Positions 36,825 to 45,118 of a stretch of 64,000 bases of DNA are shown one piece after another. The DNA is from Planctomycetota bacterium (GTDB taxonomy: Bacteria; Planctomycetota; Phycisphaerae; Phycisphaerales; SM1A02). The first letter of the stretch is position 1, and every line of letters starts with the position of its first letter. The stretch covers positions 248,001-312,000 of the forward strand of contig JAIOPG010000005.1 in NCBI GenBank assembly GCA_021414025.1, given 5' to 3'. The notes beneath the pieces are model-generated. The model had not been told where the DNA came from and did not search any database. It saw only the letters and a list, made by a program, of their open reading frames with translations. The translations under genes were made by a program, and so were the position numbers.

Positions 36825-37691
36825 TCATTTCGGCGTCGTATATCGCTCGGCATTCTGTTTCGCCAGGCGCTCTTCGCGCGCCACCGTGTCGTAGCAGTGC
36901 GTCAGGCAGTGGGCCAGATCCCACGCTGTGAGCGCCCCAAGCAGCAGGCTCAGCACCATGGCGACCCAGGTGAAGAGCCAGAGGAAATCCGCGACGATCT
37001 GAAAATCACCCTTGCCCCAGCCCACGCACAGCGCCACGATCATCGCGATCGGCGCCGTCCACGCCCAGCCCATCCAGAGGCGGTGCAGCAGCTCGTTGCG
37101 CAGGTAGAGCGAGACCCGCGCGACTTGAAAAAGGACCAGCGTCCATCCGGCGAGCGCGGGCACGAGCAGCCAGGTTGCGGCCTGGAACCAGAGGGAGGGA
37201 GTTGGATTGTTGGTTTGAGTGCTTTGAATGCGCAGATCCTCGATGACGCAGAGCGCGACGGGCCAGAACCAGAATCCGAAGAAGGGCCACCAACTGCGCA
37301 GCGCCGCCTGCCGGTGCAGGCCCCAGGTGTCGGAGCCCGGTCCGTTGATCGGTTTGAGCCAGAGCATCGAGGCAATCGGCGCCAGGATCAGGAAGGGAAG
37401 GAAGAGCCAGCGCGCCGTCGAGAAGGAAACCAGCTTGATCTGGCGCAGCGCATCCCAGTAGAAAACAAATGCGAGCGCGATCGACGCCCCCAGCATCACC
37501 GCCACGAAGGCGAAGCGCCGCGCGATCGGCCAGACGATGGTCGGTCCGGACCGGTGCAGCTCCCCTTCGCGCCACCGGCTTTGATAGACCACCGGATAGC
37601 CGCACTCCGGGCAGCGCGTCGGCATGGGCGGCCCGACCAGCTGATATCCGCAACGCATGCAGAGCTGCGAGATTTGCTTCGGCGAGCTCAT
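36825..37691 (-). CDS. zinc-ribbon membrane protein of unknown function
   Basis: 288 residues from ATG 37691. Seen: N-terminal zinc ribbon CMRCGYQLVG...CPECGYPV (two CxxC pairs, about 11-34), then about six transmembrane helices (near 58-78, 95-112, 130-152, 167-190, 210-230 and 240-262, read from long hydrophobic runs) and a short charged tail. This head-plus-helices plan is common in planctomycetes, function unknown. The start overlaps the purQ stop by ATGA, so it is the third gene of the purL-purQ operon; a physiological link to purine synthesis is not evident. Confidence 0.75.
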   Translation of the reverse strand: MSSPKQISQLCMRCGYQLVGPPMPTRCPECGYPVVYQSRWREGELHRSGPTIVWPIARRFAFVAVMLGASIALAFVFYWDALRQIKLVSFSTARWLFLPFLILAPIASMLWLKPINGPGSDTWGLHRQAALRSWWPFFGFWFWPVALCVIEDLRIQSTQTNNPTPSLWFQAATWLLVPALAGWTLVLFQVARVSLYLRNELLHRLWMGWAWTAPIAMIVALCVGWGKGDFQIVADFLWLFTWVAMVLSLLLGALTAWDLAHCLTHCYDTVAREERLAKQNAERYTTPK

Positions 37692-38536
37692 CGACTGTTG
37701 TGATGGAGCGGCGGATGATGGCCTACCGCCGCGACGTGGGGCTCGTTTCGATCGACGTGGGCGACGGCGTTCTTGAAAATGGAGAGCCCCAGCGTGTCCC
37801 CGCTTCGGACCTCGGCCGACAGCCGGGTCCACCAGGGGTGCTGCGTCCAGCGGGTGAAGCGCTCGGGGTGCGGCATCAGACCCAGCACCAGGCCGCTGGG
37901 ATCGCAGATGCCGGCGATGGCGTTGAGGCTTCCATTGAAATTCTCGCTTGCCGCGTAGCGCAGCGCGACTTGTCCGTTCTTCTCCAGCGATTCGAGCGTC
38001 GCGGGGTCCGTCATGAAGCGCCCCTCGCCATGGGCGCTGGGCAGCAGATCGCAATCGGCGCGAGGGGCGAGCCCCCTCGTCCAGACGCACCGGGTGTTGG
38101 CGGGAATCTCCACGTGGGTCCACGCGTCGTTGAAGCGCTCGCCGATATTGGTCGCCAGCGCGACGGTGGGGACCGCCGACCGGGTCGGCCATCGGTTGCC
38201 CTGCGGGCCCGGCAGCAACCCCGCCTGCACGGCGATCTGAAAACCATTGCAGGGGCAGATCATGGGAACGCCCCGGGCGACTGCGGCGGAGAGCGCTGGA
38301 TACATCTCTCTGCGCATCAGCACGGCCATGATCCGTCCCGCGGCGACATCGTCGCCATAGCTGAAACCACCCGGCAATCCGATCAGCGCATAGTCGTCGA
38401 CCAGGCTTGGCTGGCGCATCAGGCGCGAGAGCAGGACGCTTTCGGGTTGCGCTCCGGCCGCGGCGAAGGCCTGCGACAACTCGAGGTCGCAGTTGATGCC
38501 CGGCGCGGTGATCACCAGTGCCTTGCAGGGCCTCAT
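37688..38536 (-). CDS. purQ: phosphoribosylformylglycinamidine synthase, glutaminase subunit
   Basis: Supplies ammonia from glutamine to PurL in step four of purine synthesis. 282 residues from ATG 38536; an upstream in-frame ATG at 38566 would only add ten residues that overlap purL. Seen: CPCNGFQ with the nucleophilic cysteine of class I amidotransferases, GGFSYGDDVAAG, and MPHPERFTRW for the His-x-Glu dyad. It is longer than the usual 225 residues because of an insertion near LPGPQGNRWPTRS. The start overlaps the purL stop as ATGA, which keeps the two subunits in balance. Confidence 0.93.
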   Translation of the reverse strand: MRPCKALVITAPGINCDLELSQAFAAAGAQPESVLLSRLMRQPSLVDDYALIGLPGGFSYGDDVAAGRIMAVLMRREMYPALSAAVARGVPMICPCNGFQIAVQAGLLPGPQGNRWPTRSAVPTVALATNIGERFNDAWTHVEIPANTRCVWTRGLAPRADCDLLPSAHGEGRFMTDPATLESLEKNGQVALRYAASENFNGSLNAIAGICDPSGLVLGLMPHPERFTRWTQHPWWTRLSAEVRSGDTLGLSIFKNAVAHVDRNEPHVAAVGHHPPLHHNSR

Positions 38537-41505
38537 GTCGACCAGCTCTTTCCGGCGCTCTCCCACGAATCCCGCAGCGACTTCACGGAGATACTTTCGC
38601 CGCCCGCCCTGAGCCCGCCGCTCGAATCAAACTCGCCCACGACGGCGTGCACAAGTGTGCCCAGCAGCTTGGAAATTGCGGCAACATCTTCCGGCGCCAC
38701 TTCGAGCAGGTAGCGGCTTGGCGTCTCGGCGAAGGCGCGGGCCTCGAGCGGAACCGTGGTTGCGCAGGGAACGGCGTCGAGATCCAGCGTCAATCCGAGA
38801 TCGCCTCCGAAGGCCATCTCGGCCGAGGCCACCAGCAGGCCGCCTTCGCTGGCGTCGTGCGCCGAAGCCACACGTCCGGAGGCGATGCACGCGGCGACGG
38901 CGCGGGCGATCCGCGGTCCCTTCTCCAGATCGACCACCGGCAATTCCAGGTTCGCGCCGGCGACATCACCCAGCATGCACCGGTGCGATCCGCCCATTCG
39001 GGCATCGGTCACGCCCACAAGAATCAGCTTGTTTCCGGCCTTTTTTGCGTCCATCGTGACAGCCCGGTCCACTCGCTGAACAATCCCCAGCCCCGAGACC
39101 AGCATGGTGGGCGGAATGTGGATCGTCTCGCCCTCCTCGGTCTGGAATTGATTGTTGAGGGAATCCTTGCCGCTGATGAATGGCGTGCGATAGGCCAGCG
39201 CCCCGTCCAGGCACGCCTCCGACGCGCGCACCAGGCTTCCCATGTGGCGCGGGTCCTTGCAGGATGGCCAGCAGAAGTTGTCCAGGATGGCGATCTTCTC
39301 CGGATCGGTGCCGACGCAGACCAGGTTGCGCACGCACTCATCGATGGCCGCGAGCGTCATGAGGTAGGGATCCGCCGCCAATCCCGTGGCGAGGCCGTTG
39401 GCGATCGCCACTCCGCGCGGCGAATCGGGAAGCGGCTGCAGCACCGCCGCATCGCCAGGTGCGCCGCGTTTGCCAACCAGCGGTTTGATGACACTGGTCC
39501 CCTGCACCTCATGGTCGTACTGACGGATGATCCACGCCTTGCTTGCAATGTTGCCATGCGCCAGCAGTGCGCCGAGCGATTCGGCCAGGCCGGCACCGTG
39601 CTTGAGCGCATGCGCCGCCGCCGGCTCGTAGCGCTGATGCCACGCTCCATCCCAGACCGCCTCGCGCACCGGTTTGGGAAGCCCCTCCTCAAGGAACTCC
39701 ATCGAGAGGCGACCCATCTCCTCGCCCTTCCACATCAGGATCAGCTCGCCATCGGGCGTTCCAAACGAGCCCAGGTCGCACAGGAGCACGCCATGGTCGT
39801 CGCAGAGCCGCTGCAGCGAGGCAAGATTGGCTGCAGGAACCGCCAGCACCATGCGCTCCTGCGCCTCGCTGATCCACACCTCGGTCGGCGTCAATCCGTC
39901 GTATTTCAGCGGCGCATGGTCCAGATGCACTTCGGCACCGATGGACTTGCCCATTTCGCCCACGGCGCTGGAGAAGCCGCCGGCGCCGCAATCGGTGATC
40001 GCATGGAAGAGCGGCCTTTTCGCCGCGTCCCGCGCCGCCAGGATCGCATCAAGGGTCTTCTTCTGCGTGATCGCGTTGCCGATCTGGACCGCGTGGCCGA
40101 ACTCGTCGGCGTGGGAATCGGTGAGCTCGGCGCTGGAGAAGGTCGCCCCGTGAATTCCGTCGCGTCCCGTCCTACCGCCCAGCGCGATGATTCGGTCACC
40201 CGCCTCCACCTGGCCGCGCACCAGGTCGCGCGGCAGCAGGCCCACGACCCCGCAGTACACCAGCGGATTGCCCACGTAGCGCGGATCGAACCACACGCCG
40301 CCGTTGACCGTGGGAATGCCCATGCGATTGCCATAGTCGCGCACCCCCGCCACCACCTGGCGCAGCACCCGGTCGGGCGGCAGGCAGCCCCGCGGCACCT
40401 TCGCTTCCGGAGGCGCCACACAGAACACATCCGTGCAAGCGATCGGTTTGGCCGCGAGCCCCGTGCCCATGACGTCGCGGATGCAGCCGCCGATGCCCGT
40501 CGCCGCGCCGCCGTAAGGCTCGATGGCGCTGGGATGGTTGTGGGTCTCCACTTTCATGCAGAGCGCGTGCTTCTCGTCGAAGGCGATCACGCCGGCGTTG
40601 TCGACGAAGACGCTCAGACACCAGTCGATGGCGCCGGGTTTCGAGGCGTCCATCATCGCGTGGGTGGCCGCCGCAACGGTGTGTTTGAGCAGGTTGTCGA
40701 CGACCATCGAATCCGCCCCGTCGGCGGTGTGGCCAGCCATTCGCGCCGCCCGCGGCAGCAGGCTGGGCGTTCCCGCAATCAGTGAACTCTCCCGGTAGCG
40801 CACGCGGCTCTTGAGCGTTTTGTGCACGCAATGCTCGCTCCAGGTCTGGGCCAGCGTCTCAAGCTCGATCTCCCGCGGTTCGCGGCCAAGCGTGCGGTAG
40901 TGCGCCTGGATGGCCTTCATCTCCTCGAGGTCCAGGAAGAGATGTCCGCTGCGGCTCAGCCGGTCAAGGTCACCGTCGGAGAGATCGCGCAAGGGAATGT
41001 CCTGCGCCACGACCGGCCGCGAACTCCCTGCGGGAAAATGATCCGGCCGGTAGGGCTTGGCGTGCACGGCCTGCACCACGCTGTTGGCCAGGAATTTCTC
41101 GGCCACCTGACGGCCGCGGGCCTCGTCCACCCCGTCGAAATCCCACCGGTCGCCGGTCCGGACCCGCACGGCCTTTCCAATCAGGCGCTCCACCGCGATC
41201 TCCACGCTCTCCGCCGCAGGATCAGTCACGCCCGGCAGCGGATGCACCTCGATGGTGCAGCCCGCTTTGGGAATGGCGGATGAGCCCGCGAACGAGCATT
41301 GCGTCACCGGGTCCGCGAGCAGCTGCCCGCCGATCACTTCCACCTCGCTTGGATTCAGGTCGCCCTCGACCAGGTAGATCTGGGCCGAACGCACCGCGGT
41401 GGGCGCCGCACCGGCCTCGGCCGCGACGCGCCTCAGCAGCGACGAGCCGCGCACATCAACCATTTCGGGTTTGGGGCGCACCTCGATGCGATGGATCGCC
41501 GGCAT
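38533..41505 (-). CDS. purL: phosphoribosylformylglycinamidine synthase, synthetase subunit
   Basis: ATP-dependent synthetase converting FGAR to FGAM. 990 residues, longer than the small PurL of about 740: the first 80 to 200 residues carry a PurS-like segment (RRVAAEAGAA, QIYLVEGDLNPSEVEVI), so PurS looks fused to PurL while PurQ remains separate. Seen further on: VDNAGVIAFDEKHALCMKVETHNHPSAIEPYGGAATGIGGCIRD, in parts the PurL ATP site (KVETHNHPS), SGKDSLNN, and HDASEGGL near the end. ATG 41505 has TACACT six bases upstream and is the only promoter for the purL-purQ-membrane protein operon. Confidence 0.95.
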   Translation of the reverse strand: MPAIHRIEVRPKPEMVDVRGSSLLRRVAAEAGAAPTAVRSAQIYLVEGDLNPSEVEVIGGQLLADPVTQCSFAGSSAIPKAGCTIEVHPLPGVTDPAAESVEIAVERLIGKAVRVRTGDRWDFDGVDEARGRQVAEKFLANSVVQAVHAKPYRPDHFPAGSSRPVVAQDIPLRDLSDGDLDRLSRSGHLFLDLEEMKAIQAHYRTLGREPREIELETLAQTWSEHCVHKTLKSRVRYRESSLIAGTPSLLPRAARMAGHTADGADSMVVDNLLKHTVAAATHAMMDASKPGAIDWCLSVFVDNAGVIAFDEKHALCMKVETHNHPSAIEPYGGAATGIGGCIRDVMGTGLAAKPIACTDVFCVAPPEAKVPRGCLPPDRVLRQVVAGVRDYGNRMGIPTVNGGVWFDPRYVGNPLVYCGVVGLLPRDLVRGQVEAGDRIIALGGRTGRDGIHGATFSSAELTDSHADEFGHAVQIGNAITQKKTLDAILAARDAAKRPLFHAITDCGAGGFSSAVGEMGKSIGAEVHLDHAPLKYDGLTPTEVWISEAQERMVLAVPAANLASLQRLCDDHGVLLCDLGSFGTPDGELILMWKGEEMGRLSMEFLEEGLPKPVREAVWDGAWHQRYEPAAAHALKHGAGLAESLGALLAHGNIASKAWIIRQYDHEVQGTSVIKPLVGKRGAPGDAAVLQPLPDSPRGVAIANGLATGLAADPYLMTLAAIDECVRNLVCVGTDPEKIAILDNFCWPSCKDPRHMGSLVRASEACLDGALAYRTPFISGKDSLNNQFQTEEGETIHIPPTMLVSGLGIVQRVDRAVTMDAKKAGNKLILVGVTDARMGGSHRCMLGDVAGANLELPVVDLEKGPRIARAVAACIASGRVASAHDASEGGLLVASAEMAFGGDLGLTLDLDAVPCATTVPLEARAFAETPSRYLLEVAPEDVAAISKLLGTLVHAVVGEFDSSGGLRAGGESISVKSLRDSWESAGKSWST

Positions 41506-41511
41506 GGAGCG

Positions 41512-41517
41512 AGTGTA
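41512..41517 (-). promoter_or_regulatory. -10 box TACACT, leaderless start of purL
   Basis: TACACT on the minus strand, six bases, then ATG 41505. No PurR-like operator or guanine/adenine riboswitch fits in the 63-base gap before the porin gene. Confidence 0.5.
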
Positions 41518-41568
41518 ACGCTGCCGCGCATCCGCTCCGAAAGACTGAATGGCGGTCGGATTCGCGGC

Positions 41569-43239
41569 CTAGAAAATCAGCTGAAGCCGCGTTCGGAAGA
41601 CGATTTCGCCCTGGCCGGAAGCCCGCCACCCGGAGAGCGTGTCGATGTAACTGGCGCCGACCGCCTGGCCCACGGTCACGCCCATGTCGGTAGTCCACTT
41701 CAAGTCCTGTCCGTCGAGGTACCAGTTCACGCCCGCCGTGAAGATGCTCAGCGGGCCCTGGTCCAGGAACGGCCCGCCCTGGAGGTTGGTGTCGTTGTTC
41801 GTGTTCCAGCAGGCGTATTCGTAGCGGCCGAAGATCTCGACCTTCGGGTCCACATAGATCGCGGGCTGGAATGTGAAGCCATAGGCGCTGATGTATCCCA
41901 GGGGCAGTTGCGGCGTCGACGGAGGCGGCCCGAAGCTTCCCGCGCGGGAGCTCTGCTGCGATTCGATGTAGTTGAAGTAGGCCGAGGCGAAGATGCTCGC
42001 CCCGCCAAAGTTCCACTGAGCGTCTGCAGTCACGCTGTTCCAGTAGTTCTTGAACGAGGTGGCACCGGGGGCGACGAAGTACTGCTCGGTGGGAGAGGAC
42101 TGCTGGAAGTGATAGGCAAGACCCATCAGAAAACCGGCCTGTTCTCCCATTTGGCTGGTGAAACTGTTGAAATCGTTCCAGGCGCCGTAGGGTTTCCACT
42201 CCAGGCGCGTGTTGAAGCTGATGTCGGATTGCATGGAGAACCAGGGGGCGTTCAAGGGATTGGAGCCGACCGCCAGGAGATCCCCACCCAGCACATTGTC
42301 CGTGCCTCCGTTGTCGACCGAAAGATCCCAGCGCAAATCGTCACCCTGGTATTGAAATTCAATGCCCTGCGAGTACCACAGACCGTAATTGCGAGAGACG
42401 ATCGAGCGGCTCACCGCCATCTGGTTCTGGTCCACCACCAGCTGCTCGCGCGCGTAGGGCAGACGGTACTGTCCGAAGCGCATGCTCCAATTGTCGGAGA
42501 AATTGATGCGGGCCCAGGCGTCGAGCAACTGAAGCTGGCCGCTGTCGCTGCCCACCACGAAGCCGTTGGGATTCGCGGTGTCTTTGCTCAGGGCCGCGGC
42601 TTGGTTGAAGACCACATTGGTCTTGATCATGTATTGGATCGCCGGGCTGAAGACATGCCCCTTGAAAATGAGCTCGTTGTAGCCGCCGGATCCGAAGCCA
42701 TAGCGGTTGGCCAGCTGATCCATGCTCGGATCATCCTCGGGCGGGTTGATGTTGCTCCAGATGAATGCGGGCTGCACGAATCCGCTGATCTCCAGCCTGA
42801 AGCGGCCATCCGGGCTCGCCAGGAAGAAGCCATCATTCCAACCGGCGGTCATGGCGTCCTCGCGAAGGCTGGAGCGGCTCTCCGAGTCGGCCAGCACATC
42901 CTCGACGATGCCGCGGATCTGCCCCGCGCGCTCCTCGCTCAGCCATTTCTCGCCTTCGAGGGCCTTGAGGTCGGCGACCTGCGTGTCCAGCGCCTTGTTC
43001 TTGCGCTCGAGCGAATCGATCCGCTGCAGCAGGGCCTCCAGCGAGGTTCCGCCGCCGTCGGCGACCTTGGTGGTGGCTTCGCTCGCGGGTGCGGGCTGGC
43101 CGAGTTCATCCGCCGGAGCCACCGTCGCCGATGCGATCGCGCCCGCGGATGCGACCACCATTCCACAGAGCCGACCGTGGGTGGAAGACCTCCAAAAATG
43201 CGATGAATGGGCGGCTTGCGGCATGAAACGAGGGCTCAT
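41569..43239 (-). CDS. OprP-like porin, paralogue 1
   Basis: 556 residues, outer-membrane beta-barrel of the phosphate-selective porin O/P type. Seen: signal segment about 23-43 (VVASAGAIASATVAPA), a short coiled coil (SLEALLQRIDSLERKNKALDTQVADL), the WLSEERAGQIRG module at about 99-110, FFLASPDGRFRLEISG as the first barrel strand, many alternating strands, and the end TRLQLIF with the C-terminal phenylalanine that marks BAM substrates. It is the most diverged of the three tandem porins. The start is uncertain: ATG 43239 or a later ATG near the signal segment. No terminator is obvious. Confidence 0.85.
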   Translation of the reverse strand: MSPRFMPQAAHSSHFWRSSTHGRLCGMVVASAGAIASATVAPADELGQPAPASEATTKVADGGGTSLEALLQRIDSLERKNKALDTQVADLKALEGEKWLSEERAGQIRGIVEDVLADSESRSSLREDAMTAGWNDGFFLASPDGRFRLEISGFVQPAFIWSNINPPEDDPSMDQLANRYGFGSGGYNELIFKGHVFSPAIQYMIKTNVVFNQAAALSKDTANPNGFVVGSDSGQLQLLDAWARINFSDNWSMRFGQYRLPYAREQLVVDQNQMAVSRSIVSRNYGLWYSQGIEFQYQGDDLRWDLSVDNGGTDNVLGGDLLAVGSNPLNAPWFSMQSDISFNTRLEWKPYGAWNDFNSFTSQMGEQAGFLMGLAYHFQQSSPTEQYFVAPGATSFKNYWNSVTADAQWNFGGASIFASAYFNYIESQQSSRAGSFGPPPSTPQLPLGYISAYGFTFQPAIYVDPKVEIFGRYEYACWNTNNDTNLQGGPFLDQGPLSIFTAGVNWYLDGQDLKWTTDMGVTVGQAVGASYIDTLSGWRASGQGEIVFRTRLQLIF

Positions 43240-43341
43240 AGTAGCACGGCACTACATCGGCTTTTCGCGGGCTCGACCGGACAAAATCCGCCCCAAGCGT
43301 CCGCCGAAGTCGGCAAAATGGACCCTTTTTCATCGAAGAAT

Positions 43342-44913
43342 TCAGAAGAGCAACTGCAATTGGGAGCGAAAGACAAACTGACCTCCGTTGCCGATGGCGG
43401 AATCCTGGCGGTAATCGGCGCCAGCGATGCTCTGGTTGTAGAAGCCGTTGGTGAACATCACGCCGTTGACCGCATAACCCAAGTCCGTCGACAGCTTGAT
43501 CATCTTGCCGGCGATGTACCAGTTCAAGCCGACCGTGTAGAGGGTGTTGTGCTGCGAGGAGAAGGGATTCGACACCGGCCCCGCAGCGACGTATCGCATG
43601 TTGTTGCGGCCATTGCCGAGCGTGTCGTACCACTCGAACCGCCCGTACAGCTCGACCTCGTCGCTGATGAAGTAGCCACCCTGCAGGGTGGCGCCGTAGG
43701 TGTGCACCGGGCTGCCCACCGTGGTGGCCGGCGTGCCCGCGGCGGCGCTGGAGGCCAGGTTGCCGAAGAACGAGGCGAAGATGTTGGCTCCACCCAGCAT
43801 CCACTGCGCGTCCGCGGTGTAGGTGAACAAGGCGACATCACCGTCGGCGCTCACCGGCGCGGTGCCGTCGCCGACTCCGCCGCGCTGCCAGTTGAAGCCG
43901 CCGCCGAACATCAGGCCCTGGGCGTCGCCGCGGGGGCTGGTCAGGATGTCGAACTGCTTCCAGTTGCCAAAGGCGAGCCACTGCACACGACCCGTCAGCG
44001 CGTATTGCGAGTAGCCGGCATTGGCGGCCGTGTTGGTGTTGCCGATGACCGCGGAGGTGTTGGCGTCATTGCCGCCGTCGTTGAAGCTGATGACGCCCAT
44101 GAGGTTGTCGCCCTTGGCAGTGAGGGCCAGGCCCTGGGTGAATTTCATGGTGAAGAGCTGGTTCACCAGCGAGCGCTCGATGCACTGCTGGTACTTCGAG
44201 CTCACCAGCTCCTCGCGGTTGAACGGGGACTTGAACTGGCCCAATTTCAGGGCGATTCCGCCGCCGAAATCCTTGCTGATCCATGCGTCCTCGATGGAGG
44301 AGGTGGCGACATTGGCTCCGCTGCCGGCGGTGGGAGAAGCGGTGCCCGCGGCGCCCGCGGTGGCGCCGTAGCTGTTGTAGATGACCGTCACCCGGTAAGT
44401 CCAGCTGGGGTCGACCACGTTTCCAAGAAAGTCGAGCTTGACGCGCCGAAGTTCGAAGCCGCGGGCGGTCCGCTGCACGCCGGCGGCGGGGTTAAACCCG
44501 TTCAGGCTCGCGCTGCTCAAGCGGCTGAGCGCATACCGCGCCTGCAATTGCCCGCCCACCACCAGCTTGAAGTTGCCGTCGGGGCTGGCCAGGAAGAATC
44601 CCTTGTCGTAGCCCCCGGTCGCCCCGGCCGCCTGCAGACTCGAACGCGAGTCGGCGTCGGCGATGACATCCTGGACGACGCCGCGGATCTGCGCGGCCCG
44701 CTCCTCCGTCAGCCACTTGTCGTTGTTCTGCGCCTTGAGCTCCACCAGCTCCTGGCGGTTGAGCTTATTTTCCCCCTGAACCTGCTCCAACGATTTCTGC
44801 AGGCGGTCGATTTGTGCCTGCAACTCGGCGTTGGAAGTGTCTCCGGTGGCGGCGAACGCGGCGCCTGAGAGCGCGGCAACAGCGAGAAATCCGGCAATTT
44901 TTGTCGTACGCAT
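43342..44913 (-). CDS. OprP-like porin, paralogue 2
   Basis: 523 residues. Seen: signal peptide MRTTKIAGFLAVAALSGAAFA cleaved after Ala21 or so (read in parts), a coiled coil (LQAQIDRLQKSLEQVQ), WLTEERAAQIRG with DADSRSSLQ, FFLASPDGNFKLVVGG as the first strand, and FRSQLQLLF at the end. It aligns over its whole length with paralogue 3 (SSKxQ..ERSLVNQLF, GDNLMGxISFNxGGN, LAFGNWxQF). A very good AAGGAGG lies 7 bases before ATG 44913, in contrast to the leaderless genes, fitting high expression. Likely a general or anion-selective porin; substrate not inferable. Confidence 0.9.
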   Translation of the reverse strand: MRTTKIAGFLAVAALSGAAFAATGDTSNAELQAQIDRLQKSLEQVQGENKLNRQELVELKAQNNDKWLTEERAAQIRGVVQDVIADADSRSSLQAAGATGGYDKGFFLASPDGNFKLVVGGQLQARYALSRLSSASLNGFNPAAGVQRTARGFELRRVKLDFLGNVVDPSWTYRVTVIYNSYGATAGAAGTASPTAGSGANVATSSIEDAWISKDFGGGIALKLGQFKSPFNREELVSSKYQQCIERSLVNQLFTMKFTQGLALTAKGDNLMGVISFNDGGNDANTSAVIGNTNTAANAGYSQYALTGRVQWLAFGNWKQFDILTSPRGDAQGLMFGGGFNWQRGGVGDGTAPVSADGDVALFTYTADAQWMLGGANIFASFFGNLASSAAAGTPATTVGSPVHTYGATLQGGYFISDEVELYGRFEWYDTLGNGRNNMRYVAAGPVSNPFSSQHNTLYTVGLNWYIAGKMIKLSTDLGYAVNGVMFTNGFYNQSIAGADYRQDSAIGNGGQFVFRSQLQLLF

Positions 44914-45019
44914 GTGAAGGCCTCCTTAAGGTCTGGAAGGAGGCAGTTCATTCACAATGCGTTCGGGTCGTGTTGCCGCTTCATGGGCGGCGTGTCATGG
45001 TTGCATTAAGAAATGGTTT

Positions 45020-45060
45020 GCAAAAAGAAAGCCACCCGGCCCCAAAAGGGACCGGGTGGT
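45020..45060 (-). terminator. strong intrinsic terminator after porin 3
   Basis: CCACCCGG-C-CCC (45032-45043) pairs with GGG-A-CCGGGTGG (45048-45059) around a 4-base loop. On the minus strand the stem is followed by CTTTCTTTTTGC, a T-rich tract. It therefore ends transcription coming from porin 3 and separates it from porin 2. Confidence 0.75.
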
Positions 45061-45118
45061 TGGTCTGAAACCCTGACAACTACTGGGTCAGGATGGATAA
45101 CGTCTTAAGTGAAGTGAC

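Noticed and set aside
38518-40785. A 755-codon plus-strand frame
   Set aside because: Antisense to purL; the composition is that of a GC-rich shadow.
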